In this document: positions 24,796 through 35,147 of the stretch, piece after piece | How positions within the stretch are numbered: the stretch's first letter is position 1 | Layout: every line of letters begins with the position of its first letter | NCBI GenBank assembly: GCA_025093555.1 | Contig: JAIWNF010000002.1 | Span: 620,001 to 684,000, forward strand | Length of the DNA stretch: 64,000 nt | Direction: 5' to 3' | DNA from: Circinella umbellata | Taxonomy: Eukaryota; Mucoromycota; Mucoromycetes; Mucorales; Lichtheimiaceae | Program-made: the position numbers and the translations under genes | The notes under the pieces: model-generated | The model's database searches: none | The model's input: the letters and a program-made list of their open reading frames with translations, nothing else | Told to the model about the DNA's origin: nothing

Positions 24796-25713
24796 CAATA
24801 ACAAACTTCTCCTTATTAAAAAAAAAAGTGATACGTACGCACATGTGCTGCAGATGCAGAATTCCTTTTTTCCGTCAAAAGGAGGAGGAGGAGTTAAAAA
24901 AAACAGTGAAGAAGAGCTTGAAGGGTCAATAGTATCAGCTTGAAAAGCATCTTATGGGTATAAACTAATGCAAGTTCGAGATTGTTTTCATCCTTTTTTT
25001 TTTCAAGGAGATGATTAAAGAGAGAATGCAGTCATGTTTTGAAAAGGAAGTACAGCGTGGCAACAGTAGAGTCGTCTAAAGAATGAACGATAAATGTGGT
25101 AAATAAAGTTTAATAATGGAAACTGCGTATTAAACAATTTTCATTTATTATAACTACTTTTTATGATTAATTATCATAACTACGTAATTGGAGTATTATT
25201 ACTTTTATAAAAAAAAAAAAAAACTAGTAATGTTGATTTCATAATACACAGTTCCGAGAAGAAGTGAAAAGAATACTAAACCAGATATTCTTTTGTTTGT
25301 ACTTAGGGAGTTAATAAGCGTTGTTAAGGAGATAAATAAAGATACTACATAACCTAACATTTAGAACTCTTACTCTCCTCAAAAGCGAGAATATAGTTTA
25401 GAATACTGACTTAGTAAACAAAGGAGGGGAAGGGGGCTTTTTTTTAAAAAAAAGGATAGTGAGTATGGATATCAAGGAGCTATTTATTATTAGAAAAATA
25501 CCATGTAGGAACATCGTCACTTAGATAATATTTATGTACATTTATCAAGTTCGTTTACCCTCCCTTACTTTCCATCGATCCTAATATGATAAGTTATCCC
25601 TCCTCGCATATTTTTGATTTTCCACACATCCCCCCCCTTCTAACCTTTTAACTTGTATGCATATACGAAGAAACCACATTACGCCATTAACATTTTCCAA
25701 AGAAAAAAAAAGA

Positions 25714-25721
25714 TATAAAAA
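25714..25721 (+). promoter_or_regulatory. TATA box of the small secreted-protein gene
   Basis: TATAAAAA lies 74 nt before the next gene's ATG, leaving room for a short CA-rich leader. Strong TATA boxes in fungi often mark highly expressed or inducible genes. Confidence 0.6.
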
Positions 25722-25794
25722 GGGAACCGTGAAGCGACATTTTTTAAAAACATTATCTACATTCAAAAAACAAAAACAAATTAACAAATCAAAC

Positions 25795-26123
25795 ATGAAG
25801 GCCTCTTACGTTATTGCTCTTTTAGCTGTTTTCGCTGTTGCCAATGCTTATGGATCTGAAGTCTACACCGAAGATTCCAAGGTTCAAAAACAATATGCCA
25901 GTGGTACTCAAGGTGAAATCAGTAGCAGCTCTGGCAGTCTTGTCGTAAGTTATCTAATATATATATCATAACGATTTAGATACATAAGAACACATGTACT
26001 CATTATTATTGTACTTATTTTTCTTATTATATGTAGAATGCTCAAGGTGCCCTTCATGATGGTGTCGTTGTTGGCGGCAGCAGTGACAAGAACGCTTATG
26101 TCAAGCAAGAAGCAAACCAATAA
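25795..26123 (+). CDS. Small secreted protein (78 aa)
   Basis: Two exons, 25795-25944 and 26037-26123, encode 78 residues. The N-terminus is a clear signal peptide (MKASYVIALLAVFAVANAYG) with probable cleavage after ANA. The mature part, about 60 aa, is Ser/Gly-rich and polar (SSSSGSLV, VVVGGSSDKNAYVKQ) and has no cysteine. Codons are much more C/G-ending than in neighbouring genes, as in the eS26 and ATP synthase d genes, which suggests strong expression; the TATA box upstream agrees. I do not recognise the family. A structural wall or spore-coat peptide or an abundant secreted factor is possible, but no function can be claimed. Confidence 0.75.
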
Positions 26124-26498
26124 GCAACCAAAAAAATATATAATATGATACCCAGCTTTGTTTTCTTTATTGCGGATAACCTTTCGGTCTAGTTAATTAT
26201 TTTTGTTCATTCCCCATTATTTAGTACCCAAAAAAAAAAAGCATTATGAATTATATGATGTTTGAATCCGCTTTGTTAGGGTTTTAATATATATTCTTTT
26301 TTATACATTTCAATTGGCCCGTAGTAGTAGCTTGATTTAATAATTTATAATAAAAAAAAAAGAGAAAATCATTTGATTTCTCTTTCTAACTTAAAAGAAA
26401 TTGATTTTTATAATGGTGATTGTAGTATCCAATTTAGTGATTATTAAATAAATGGTATCAAAACAACAACAACAAAAAACAGTTTATTTTATTATGAT
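26124..26498. other. Convergent 3' intergenic region
   Basis: It separates the small secreted-protein gene from the ataxin-3 gene, which converge here. AT-rich with A-runs; nothing further seen. Confidence 0.6.
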
Positions 26499-27727
26499 TT
26501 ATCCAAATCTAGCGAGTCTTTTTCTTCGCATTTCTTCTATAGGATCAACAGGTTCTTGAAGACTTGCTTCAATTGCTTTCGCTAATTGAATTTCCTCATC
26601 TTCTTCATCTTCTTCTTCATTTTGTTGATTATTTTCTGGTATTTCTGTTGTTGTTAATGAATATCCACGACCTGAAAATGGTTGATCCATTTTTTCTTTT
26701 TCTAATTCATTCTTATTATTATTATTCATTGTTGTTGTTGGATCTGGTAAAGTAACTGCAAGACGATCTGCTCTCGATTCAGGTAATTTTCCTCGTACAA
26801 CAAAAACAGAATATTCTAAACATTATAAAAGTGTTTCCATTAAATCAATTAAAGAAAAAGAAAGTTATGTCATGATAGAAAATGATATGTGTTTTAGGGG
26901 GGGAGGTAATTCAAGAACTTACGTTCACTTTGAATTTGTTGAAGAAGCATTCCGAGATAAGTTTCACTTAAATAAGTAGGTTGTGCCTGAGTACTATTTA
27001 AATTATACCAACGCCACGGAACAACAAATTTACGAAGTGTAAACCAGTGTTCAGCAAGATTACAAATATAGGCTACTTCATTTCTATGTATAAAATAGAA
27101 TAAATGATTCATTTAATCAATATATATAATATAATAATAGTAAATCATTTTGCTTACTGTGGTTTTTCTTGTGCTTCTTTTACATCTTCTGATTTCCATG
27201 GTATTAATTGTAAACCCCAAACAGATAATGCTTCTTGAATAACCTGTGAAAAAATAAAATTATTTCAACTTTTAATTATTTGACATATATTATAATAAAT
27301 AAAAACTACAAGAAAAAAAAGAATGACCTGAACCGAAAAGTAACCTGAATCATCAAAATTACTTGCTTGTTGTTGTTGTGTTATTCCTTGATGCGTTAAC
27401 ATTTCATTTTCTTGATCATCTAATCTTTGACCAATTTCTGCTAAATCAACAGCAGTAAAATAACTATCTTGAAGCAATGCACTTTAAATATATAAATATA
27501 TATATAATCAAGTTAACATTTATATATACTTTATTAGAATAAGAGTAAAATGTCTTTCTTTTTTTTTTTACTTGAGAGCATGTTGTGCACATAATTGTCC
27601 TTCTTGCTAATACACACAAAGGAAAATAAGAAAATAATGTCAATTCAAGAAAAGAAAAAAAGATGTTTGTTGAATTCAATGGGGATTTATTTACTTTTTC
27701 AAAAAATATATCTGGTACTAAATCCAT
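26499..27727 (-). CDS. Ataxin-3-like Josephin deubiquitinase
   Basis: A cysteine protease that trims ubiquitin chains. The catalytic cysteine is C17 in IFFEKQEGQLCAQHAL, assembled across two introns. LLQDSYFTAVDLAEIGQRL and NFDDSGYFSVQ follow, then IQEALSVWGLQLIPW. The catalytic His lies in EHWFTLRK and the Asn in WYNLNST, so the triad is complete. The C-terminal part has EYSVFVVRGKLPES, an acidic run, and one ubiquitin-interacting motif (EEIQLAKAIEASLQE). No polyglutamine expansion is present; the only run is QQQQ. It lies about 150 bp downstream of the PKA regulatory gene on the same strand. The enzyme family call is firm; several short exons were inferred. Confidence 0.92.
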
Positions 27728-27878
27728 ATTAAATTTCGAAAGAAAGAAAGGGTAATAAAGAAAGAAGGCCCTCTTTCCCAACACAAAACCATAATACTCC
27801 TCTCTTCAAAATTGAAAAATCACCCCACCTTCCCCCCAAGAAATAAAAGTTGTATTTGCATAAATATAATTATTTTTT

Positions 27879-28979
27879 TTAATCATCTTTAGTTGCTTCT
27901 CTAAGTATAGCATGATAATTTTCAGAATTACGTTTTAAAATATCCATCACAGGACCTAATAATCGAGTAAATGCTTTTTTACCCAAAGTAACACATTTCA
28001 AACGACCATCAGCAACCACTGTTGCAGCGCGTGGTTTATCATGAAGAAGTGCCAATTCACCAAAATAATCACCTAAAAGAAAATAAAAATTATTATTATT
28101 ATTATTATTAATATGAAAAAAAGAAAAGTTTTTTTTTTCTTCACCTTTGCTACTACGATTGACTTCCGTTTGAGTTCCATCTTCGGCTGTCTTATAAAAG
28201 ACAGCTTCACCATCTTCAATCAAATAAAAGTTTTGTCCAACATCCCCTTCACGCATAATCACTTGTTTATCTTCAAATTGAATAGGTTCTAAAGCATCTG
28301 CAATCTTATGTCGTTCATATGTTTTCAAGGATCGTAAAATGGGAACTTCAGATAAAAACCGTTCATACATTCGACGTTTACGCACGGACGAATCCATTAA
28401 AATAGATCGAAAGGTGATACGATCCAAAGCCCAAAGAACCCCATCGGAGGTAGCTGTAATAGTAGCTGCTCTTGGTGCATTATACATTAAAGCTAATTCA
28501 CCAAAACTACCTCCATTGACATAACTCATGACTTTCTTCTTTTCACCACTTCCACCTTGTTGAATAAAACAGTCAAATGTACCCGATTCCACAATATAAT
28601 AAAAATCACCTTCGGCACCTTGTTCAATAACAACCGTTCCCTTGGAAACTGGTTTTTCTGCCATGGCATTGACAACGTGACCTGCTTGATCATCGTCTAG
28701 GTTTTTGAATAAAAAATTATTGGCGATGGCTTCCGTAATTCGTTTTTTTTGATCGTCTGTTTTTGGGTGAACGATATATTCATGCTGTGAAATACTGGAA
28801 GGTTGAATGGATTCGGCGCTCACAGAGACACGTCTGGCACGCATGGAAGGAACGGACAATGAAGGTGGTAATTCATCTGATACAATATCACGAGCTTCTT
28901 CTTCTTCTTCTTCTTCAAGTTCAAATGAATCCATTGGAGGTTCATCTTTACTTAAAGGATGTTGTGCTGTAGAAGTCAT
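27879..28979 (-). CDS. pkaR: cAMP-dependent protein kinase regulatory subunit
   Basis: It binds and inhibits the PKA catalytic subunit until cAMP is bound. After an acidic N-terminus comes the pseudosubstrate site RARRVSVSAE (about residues 48-57), of the phosphorylatable RII type. Two cyclic-nucleotide-binding domains follow. The first has FGELALMYNAPRAATITA, with the cAMP-phosphate Arg. The second has IEDGEAVFYKTAEDGTQTEV and FGELALLHDKPRAATVVA. An intron at 28144-28073 interrupts the second domain; removing it gives 342 aa. The intron is 72 nt and stop-free, so an unspliced reading of 366 aa is also open. The N-terminus is short and no dimerisation/docking domain is obvious. Confidence 0.95.
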   Translation of the reverse strand: MTSTAQHPLSKDEPPMDSFELEEEEEEEARDIVSDELPPSLSVPSMRARRVSVSAESIQPSSISQHEYIVHPKTDDQKKRITEAIANNFLFKNLDDDQAGHVVNAMAEKPVSKGTVVIEQGAEGDFYYIVESGTFDCFIQQGGSGEKKKVMSYVNGGSFGELALMYNAPRAATITATSDGVLWALDRITFRSILMDSSVRKRRMYERFLSEVPILRSLKTYERHKIADALEPIQFEDKQVIMREGDVGQNFYLIEDGEAVFYKTAEDGTQTEVNRSSKGEEKKNFSFFHINNNNNNNFYFLLGDYFGELALLHDKPRAATVVADGRLKCVTLGKKAFTRLLGPVMDILKRNSENYHAILREATKDD

Positions 28980-29314
28980 TTTATTATATTATTCTTTTAT
29001 ATGTACTAAAAGAGAAATCTTTCTTTGTTATATAATGTAATATGTTAATATAGTAAAAAAAAAGGATAAAGAAGTTCTTTAAACAATTGGAATAAACTCC
29101 CCAAATAATGGTTATTGTTGTTAAAAAAGAACAAAAGAAAAATATAATTCTGTTTCACGCGAAACCATGCTAGTTTGCATGGATCGGAGATTTTTTTTTA
29201 TTACAATTGTTTCTGATAATATTAATGTCATTATTAAACCATTCTATCAAAAAAAAAAAAAAAAAGTTTAGTTCTTCTTTTTCTTTATCAAAATAAATAT
29301 ATAATTATTTTAAC
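28980..29314. other. Intergenic, PKA-R promoter side
   Basis: About 335 bp between the 3' end of the KDEL receptor gene and the start of the PKA regulatory gene. It contains two long A runs and a T run. No gene seen. Confidence 0.6.
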
Positions 29315-30253
29315 TTACTCTGATATTTCAAACTTTTTACCCTTGAGTACTCTATTTTATATATTAATATACATATGTATAGATAACGAAAAAAAACAGA
29401 ATAGTAATTCATTCCTTACTTTGTATAATATATATAGAAAAAGTCACTATATAATGCAGTTTGAATTAATCCAGCTATCCAAGCAATCCAATCCACATGA
29501 TCTTCCATACAATAACGATATAACTAAAAAAAAAAATAATAATTAATAATTAATAATAAATTAAATAATGAATACATTTTTATGATCTTCATTTGTGTAT
29601 AATATTACGTACCCAATTGGCTAGATAAAGAGCACGATAAGCACCCAGTGCAAATATATAATGTGTTGTAATAGTTTCAGCTTCTCCTGTTTTTTGTAAC
29701 ATATATAATTGTGGCATAATGGCTACTGATTCAAGCCAAATAGAAAATGACCATAATACCTAACCCAATTTATTTTATTGTTTATTAATTTATCAATACA
29801 AAGAGAAATATTTTTCTTCAAAAAAACAAAACTTACTTCAATGGGGGTATAATTATATGAAAACATAATACCAAATAGAGCAGCACCTGCTAATAAAAAT
29901 TCATTACGAAACGTATCTAAACTTGGATCATAGGTCGCTTTATACTTGTATCGCATTAAATATAATATATAAATGGATGATATGATAAAAAACACTTTCA
30001 TGCATGTATTGTATACAGAAACCAATTTGATAAACAAATCAAGGTATCTTGTCAAAAATACAATGGTATATAATAATTGTGACTTGAATGATATACCTTT
30101 ATAATAAAAAAAAATTAACGTATTACTCATTTATTAATTGTTTTATAGTAATAAAAACTTACCAACACATGATTTTGAACTTTGAATTTTTAATAAAAGA
30201 ATAAAAATAGATGCTAAATGCATTAAATCTGCTACTAAACGAAATATATTCAT
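29315..30253 (-). CDS. ERD2: KDEL/HDEL receptor (ER lumen protein-retaining receptor)
   Basis: A seven-helix Golgi receptor that returns escaped ER residents by COPI vesicles. The start at 30253 gives [20 protein letters not shown], then [41 protein letters not shown] and [20 protein letters not shown]. Later exons give [44 protein letters not shown] split by an intron, and [17 protein letters not shown]. The last exon is short: a GTAAGG donor inside TATTATACAAA joins to AGTACTCAAG, giving [13 protein letters not shown] and stop at 29315. This matches the lysine-rich COPI-binding tail of the family. If the last intron is kept, a TAA formed at the donor ends the protein at YYTK. Confidence 0.93.
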
Positions 30254-30625
30254 CCTCTGATAATAAACTATTATAAAGAACGAGAAAGAAAGAGTGAGAG
30301 AGAGAGAGAGAGAAAGAGAAAGAAAGAAAAAGAAAGAAGCATATATATAAATAAATAAATAAACAGGAGAGTTGGCAGCGCCCTATTGGATTATAGTTCT
30401 TAATTTTACACACGTCAAATATATATATATATATATATAAAGGGAATCTAGGGGGGAGGGTCTTTTTATTATTATTTATATGTGGCAAGAATTAAGAAAA
30501 AAAAGGAGAGAAGGGAGAGTAAATGATGAATTATTATTACAAAGCAAAGGGTATATATATCCAGAATTACAAAAAATTATTTACACACACACAGACAGAC
30601 ACACACACGCATACAACTTTTTAAT
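30254..30625. other. Intergenic with GA and TA repeats
   Basis: Upstream of the KDEL receptor start and downstream of the site-2 protease. It contains a GA-rich tract (about 30291-30340), an AT dinucleotide run (30418-30438) and a CA/GA run near 30585-30610. No gene seen. Confidence 0.6.
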
Positions 30626-32876
30626 CTATTTTACTAAACCAAGTAAAATACTTCCAATAATAACAAATCCAACAATAGTGGATGTTATTTTAACAATTTT
30701 ACGTGTATAATGTTGTGGCTGTTGTAATCTTCCTGTAGATACATGATCATTTTGTTGAAACAATAGTGATACAAGTTGTCCTAATGCAAATTCTCCATCT
30801 AGTTGAAATGCAGGTAAGATATTAAGTAGCGCCAGCGCCAAAGTAAAAGATGAAATATATCTAAAAATTCATTACGATTTTTTTAAGTTTCATAAGTTTT
30901 ATATTTTGTATATTATTATTCTTTCTAACCTTAATAATAATTCAATTGTATGTGGTATAAATACTGGTAAAAACCAAAAGCGAGGTCGTAATATACCCAC
31001 TTTAACTAGATAATAACAATAACAATTCAAGTTTTTAATCATTCAAATATTCAAATATTTGGAAAGATAGAAATTATTATTTATAACTTACCACTTTCCC
31101 AAATATCAACTAATTCCCCTTCAAATACAAATACTTTATCTGATTCCATTTCATTCTTTTTCCATGCTGGAGCTTTGGTATACATCCGAACAATTTGTCC
31201 TGCTGAAGAGGGTGTATAGGGAGTAACACAATACTCATTGAATGAACATTCTGAATCTTGAATACATCTTTTAGATTCTCTAGATATCATTACTTGAGTC
31301 ATTGGAAGACAAGTAAAATAATCAGCCTATACCATATATAAATAATGTTAATATAAATACAATTATTATTATATATATAATCTTTTCTTTACCTCAGTGT
31401 GAGCTATTGTTTTAAAATCTCTAAAACATGAAAGTGTTGAATTCAATGAACGACCAAAAGGATATTCATCATCAATATTACAACATTCATTTACTTTATT
31501 TGGATCATCCTTATCTAATACTGTAGCACAAAATCCTTGAGTGGGTATATGATCTTCTTGAGCTAATAAATACTCATTCCAATCCACAATATTATGTTCT
31601 AATGGGAAATCATCCAATTTATACAGTATAGAAGAAATAGGTAGATGATAGGATAAGGGCGAATCGGGTCGAACATTGACTACACTTACACCACCTGTAC
31701 CTTCCAATGATTGCCATCCTAATATTAATAATATTATCTTGAGACCACCTGAAAGCATGATCAATGTCCATAAATAAAGTATAATATTATGCCATACACC
31801 AGCACATATAATCTTTAATTGTCGAAAAGGTGCAATTAATTGAAGTGCGTGATCAGATATATTGACAAAGGCACCTGGATAAATATAATAAACAAATATA
31901 CCAGCACTTCGAATAGGAACGCGTTGACTAATAAATTTGGATTGAATAAGTTTTTTCTTTCTCCTTTACTACTAATAAGCATTATATATGAATATATATT
32001 ACCAATAGGCTGCGATTGCATGTCCAGCTTCATGAAATACACCACAAATAAGTAATGCAAATAAATAATATCCAAGATGAGAAAGTGGTACAGTAACACC
32101 TGGAATCTAATAAACAAAATATCATCCAATTTATTCAAGTTATCAGATTTCTTTTTTTTCTTAATCAGATTGTATCGTTATTAATCCCCATTTTTTATAT
32201 CATGATATTTTTTTTTTTTTTACCATGGGTAAAAAGACTTGTTCATCATTATCATTTTGTGATGAACCGACTTGATTTTCATCTAATGATCGTTTTCTAA
32301 ATCGATTTATTATTGCTGTTGTGGGTTGTAATTCTTTTTGTTCTTGTTGTTGAGACGTTGATAATTGTAACATATGCCAAAAGGATAATAAAATCTTTAA
32401 AGCTGCATAACCAATCACTATCACGCCTGCTACCATAACAATAAGTGCCACTATTGTACCAAGCGCAAACCAAATATTCCAAAATCGGGGTGCAGCTTCT
32501 GCTAATCGTCGAAATAAGTTGTTACATTTAGCAGTGGTATATTTGACTTGAAAAAGTTTTATCATCCATTGATCTTTTTCATTATTGGTATTGTCATTCC
32601 GATTGCCTCCTTCTTCAAAAGTAGTAGTCGTAGTAGGTAAAATGCTACCATTAGCTGTTGTTATTCGTTGATGGTCGGATTCCTATTCCCGCACCACCAC
32701 CCCTCTTAATGTCAGTTACAACAGGAAAACAAGAAAAAGAAATCAAAATGAAAACATGGGTGATAATAAATAATAATAATAACCTTGGTAGCAATGTAAA
32801 ATTTAGTGGCAAGTACGATAATATAAATAATACCCCATAAACAAATAAACTGGAAAGCCAGTGCTAGAGGATCCAT
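30626..32876 (-). CDS. Site-2 protease (intramembrane zinc metalloprotease)
   Basis: A membrane-embedded M50 metalloprotease that cleaves transmembrane anchors, as in SREBP/ATF6-type signalling. The start at 32876 gives MDPLALAFQFICLWG, a first hydrophobic helix, and further membrane segments follow (IWFALGTIVALIVMVAGVIV). The zinc motif HEAGHA lies in GVFHEAGHAIAAYW (about 32005-32050), immediately followed by more helices. A PDZ-like segment (GGVSVVNVRPDSPL) and a Cys-rich luminal part (about 31200-31560) come next. The third zinc ligand is in ILPAFQLDGEFALGQL (about 30780-30835). The C-terminus is another helix ending GLVK. Total is roughly 550-600 aa over several exons. Luminal Cys residues and the LDG block match the metazoan S2P architecture. 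No substrate is visible in the window. Confidence 0.9.
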
Positions 32877-33732
32877 ACTATATTTTTATTATAAAAAATG
32901 ATAAAGAGAAAGAGAGAGCAAAAAAAAAAAAAAAAAAGACAAAAAGAAATACTTCATAACGTCACACGCACGCACGCATTTATACAATAACAACTCAACT
33001 TATTTGTTTGTAATTTTTAAAGGTATAAGACCTACATATGTTTATATAAAAAGAATCAGCTTCTAAAATACCCAAGTATCTTTTGTCCATAGTGATTAAT
33101 TACATTATGTTCACTCATCTTTGCTGTTGTTTTATAAGAATCTATATGAGTTCTATGATGTATTCACCAGATTGAGTACATTTATTGTCATTATTGATTA
33201 TCTCGTTCCGCCTCATTTTACTTATTCGAAACGTATAATCAGCTTTATAGCATAAAATAACTCTCGCCAGATAAATTGCATGAATAACATGATACTCTCA
33301 TAAATTCTAATGTAACACTGCATATAGAGGTTCGGTTCAAGTCATCATTTCACGACCCTATTACATGTAAGATGATACATGTTATTAGAACTTAATTATC
33401 AAACTGGGAACATGGTGAGCTTGTTACGTACAAATGATATCAATGGTGTGATTAACAAATCGATTGAATAGTATGATGCATCCATTCAATAATAATAACG
33501 ATACGATCCTCTTGAGTATTTTTCTGTCGTACGTAGGTGTATAAAATAACACCCCCCCCCTTTCCCCAACGAACAAAATCATCGACTGGGACTCTATCTA
33601 AATGATACTGTAGTGTGAAACATTATTTTTTTTGGTATCCTTATTAACATTATTACTATTAGCTATATATATATATATATATATAAAATATGATTATTTT
33701 TGAAACAAAAATTAAGAAAACAGCGTTTCTCT
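32877..33732. other. Intergenic, no supported gene
   Basis: Upstream of the site-2 protease and downstream of the NTF2-like gene. It holds a TA run (33664-33684) and a C-rich run near 33551. A tRNA B-box-like GGTTCAAGTC near 33335 has no matching A-box or acceptor stem. Confidence 0.55.
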
Positions 33733-34714
33733 TTAATATACTACACGTAATCCTTTTTCACGACAAGATGTTTGAGTGGATGATGACGATGATTTTGATA
33801 ATCGTTTTATTAAGTCTTCTCGTCCTCCTTCAATTTCACGTCCTCTTGAAGTTATACGTTGTGCCATCTCGGAAGCTGAATGAATGAATCCGCCAGCTGT
33901 GGCAAGTACTTTACCCGTTGTTACACGAATCAATTGATCGTACCAAGCGCTTGCAATAGGTATAGTTTCCAACAATCCTAAAAAAGATTATTATTAAATT
34001 AAAAACAATATAGAAAATTGATAATATTATAGAAAGAGAAAGGATTCTATAGGGGAGTTTATGCTATTCTGTTTTTTTTTTTTTTACCTTGAGCAGTCCA
34101 ATGTTCTTCATGCCTTACAATTTTAATCCGATCCGAATCATCATCCACTTCTTTAAAATGGAGTGTAACTATTATAGGTAAATGGATAGTGACAAATGGA
34201 AGCATTCGAGGACATACAGTCTGAGTCAAGAACACCGTGCACCTTTGTTGTCCATCAAAACATATATTTGTAATTTTTGGCTCAGCCTTATTTAACATTT
34301 TCCATACTAACAAAACTCTAAAAAAAAACAAATGCATAATAAATATTTACGCCATTCTTTATATATAATTCAAGTAGAACATTGTACTCTATACACCCTT
34401 TTCTTTACCGACGAATATTTTCAACACCCAAAGTAGATAAGATAGGAGATGTAAATTCAACGTTCTCGAAATAATAATTTTCAAGAACTTTTTCTTGATT
34501 TGTTGTATTAAAAGAAAATAAGTGGGTTACAATGCCTAAAAAAAATCAAAATAATCATTTGATCGAATCAGCTTATGATACAGCCTTTTGTTTGATATTA
34601 TTTTCTTCCTTCTCACATACAGGTGATCATTTCATCGTAATAATCCTGATATAGTTTTAATTGTTGCGGTGTTTTTGTATCATTGTCATCATTGGATATG
34701 TTATTATCGTTCAT
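33733..34714 (-). CDS. NTF2-like (SigF/SnoaL-type fold) protein
   Basis: A protein of about 225 aa with an NTF2-like alpha+beta fold in the middle, assembled from at least four exons. The start at 34714 gives MNDNNISNDDNDTK, followed by LYQDYYDEMITCIVTHLF, where the last part crosses an intron. Fold-typical stretches are ENYYFENVEFTSPILST and FLTQTVCPRMLPFVTIHLP. The stretch IKIVRHEEHWTAQGLLETIP resembles fungal uncharacterised proteins annotated with SigF-like or SnoaL-like NTF2 domains. The C-terminal 60 residues are basic and Ser-rich. No catalytic residues can be named, so no reaction is proposed; the domain call is from fold-typical pattern only. Confidence 0.65.
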
Positions 34715-35147
34715 TTTTTGTTATATGTGTCTTTTCTATGTACGTATGTCAACAATAAGCAATGATAATAATGAAATATTTAGAAAGAAATAGGGAAGAA
34801 AAAGAAAGGAAAAAAAAAAGGAGTATACATAAATAAAAAGGGAAAGAAAGAAAAAAAGGAAAGAACTCGAAAATCAAACAAAAAGTGCGTAATGTCACAC
34901 CAGGGATCGGGGAACACGGCATTAGGTTGGTTTTATTTTATTTTTTTGTTCTAACAAACTACATACGTAAATAAACATTGATGTAATAATATACTTTGTA
35001 CATGATGATCACCACACAACAGATTTATTTTTTAATAATAATATAGTTTTGAATTTATCTTTATATCTAATCAATTACCATGACGACGAGAGATGTAGTT
35101 GTATTCTGTTGTTGCCTTAATTTACAATGTGTGTGGGGGGAATAATA
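34715..35147. other. Intergenic, no supported gene
   Basis: Purine-rich DNA (runs of A/G at 34790-34865) upstream of the NTF2-like gene and 3' of the potassium channel gene. No gene seen. Confidence 0.6.

Larger units (their letters stand above)
23246..25794. other. Long intergenic region with a foldback element
   Basis: About 2.5 kb between tafazzin and the small secreted-protein gene. The only structured element I see is the inverted repeat at about 24570-24795. The rest is AT-rich with homopolymer runs and a T-tract/A-tract palindrome at 25439-25455. No coding signal is supportable. Confidence 0.55.

Noticed and set aside
24740..24943. 67-aa plus-strand frame over the foldback's right arm
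   Set aside because: It is made of Lys/Asn runs from A-rich DNA and overlaps the inverted repeat.
27879..28979. The PKA regulatory gene as one uninterrupted 366-aa frame
   Set aside because: The segment at 28073-28144 has clean GT-AG ends and breaks a highly conserved cAMP-binding block, so it is best read as an intron; the continuous frame is kept only as a possible isoform.
33325..33360. Possible tRNA B-box (GGTTCAAGTC)
   Set aside because: No A-box at the right spacing and no acceptor-stem pairing could be found.
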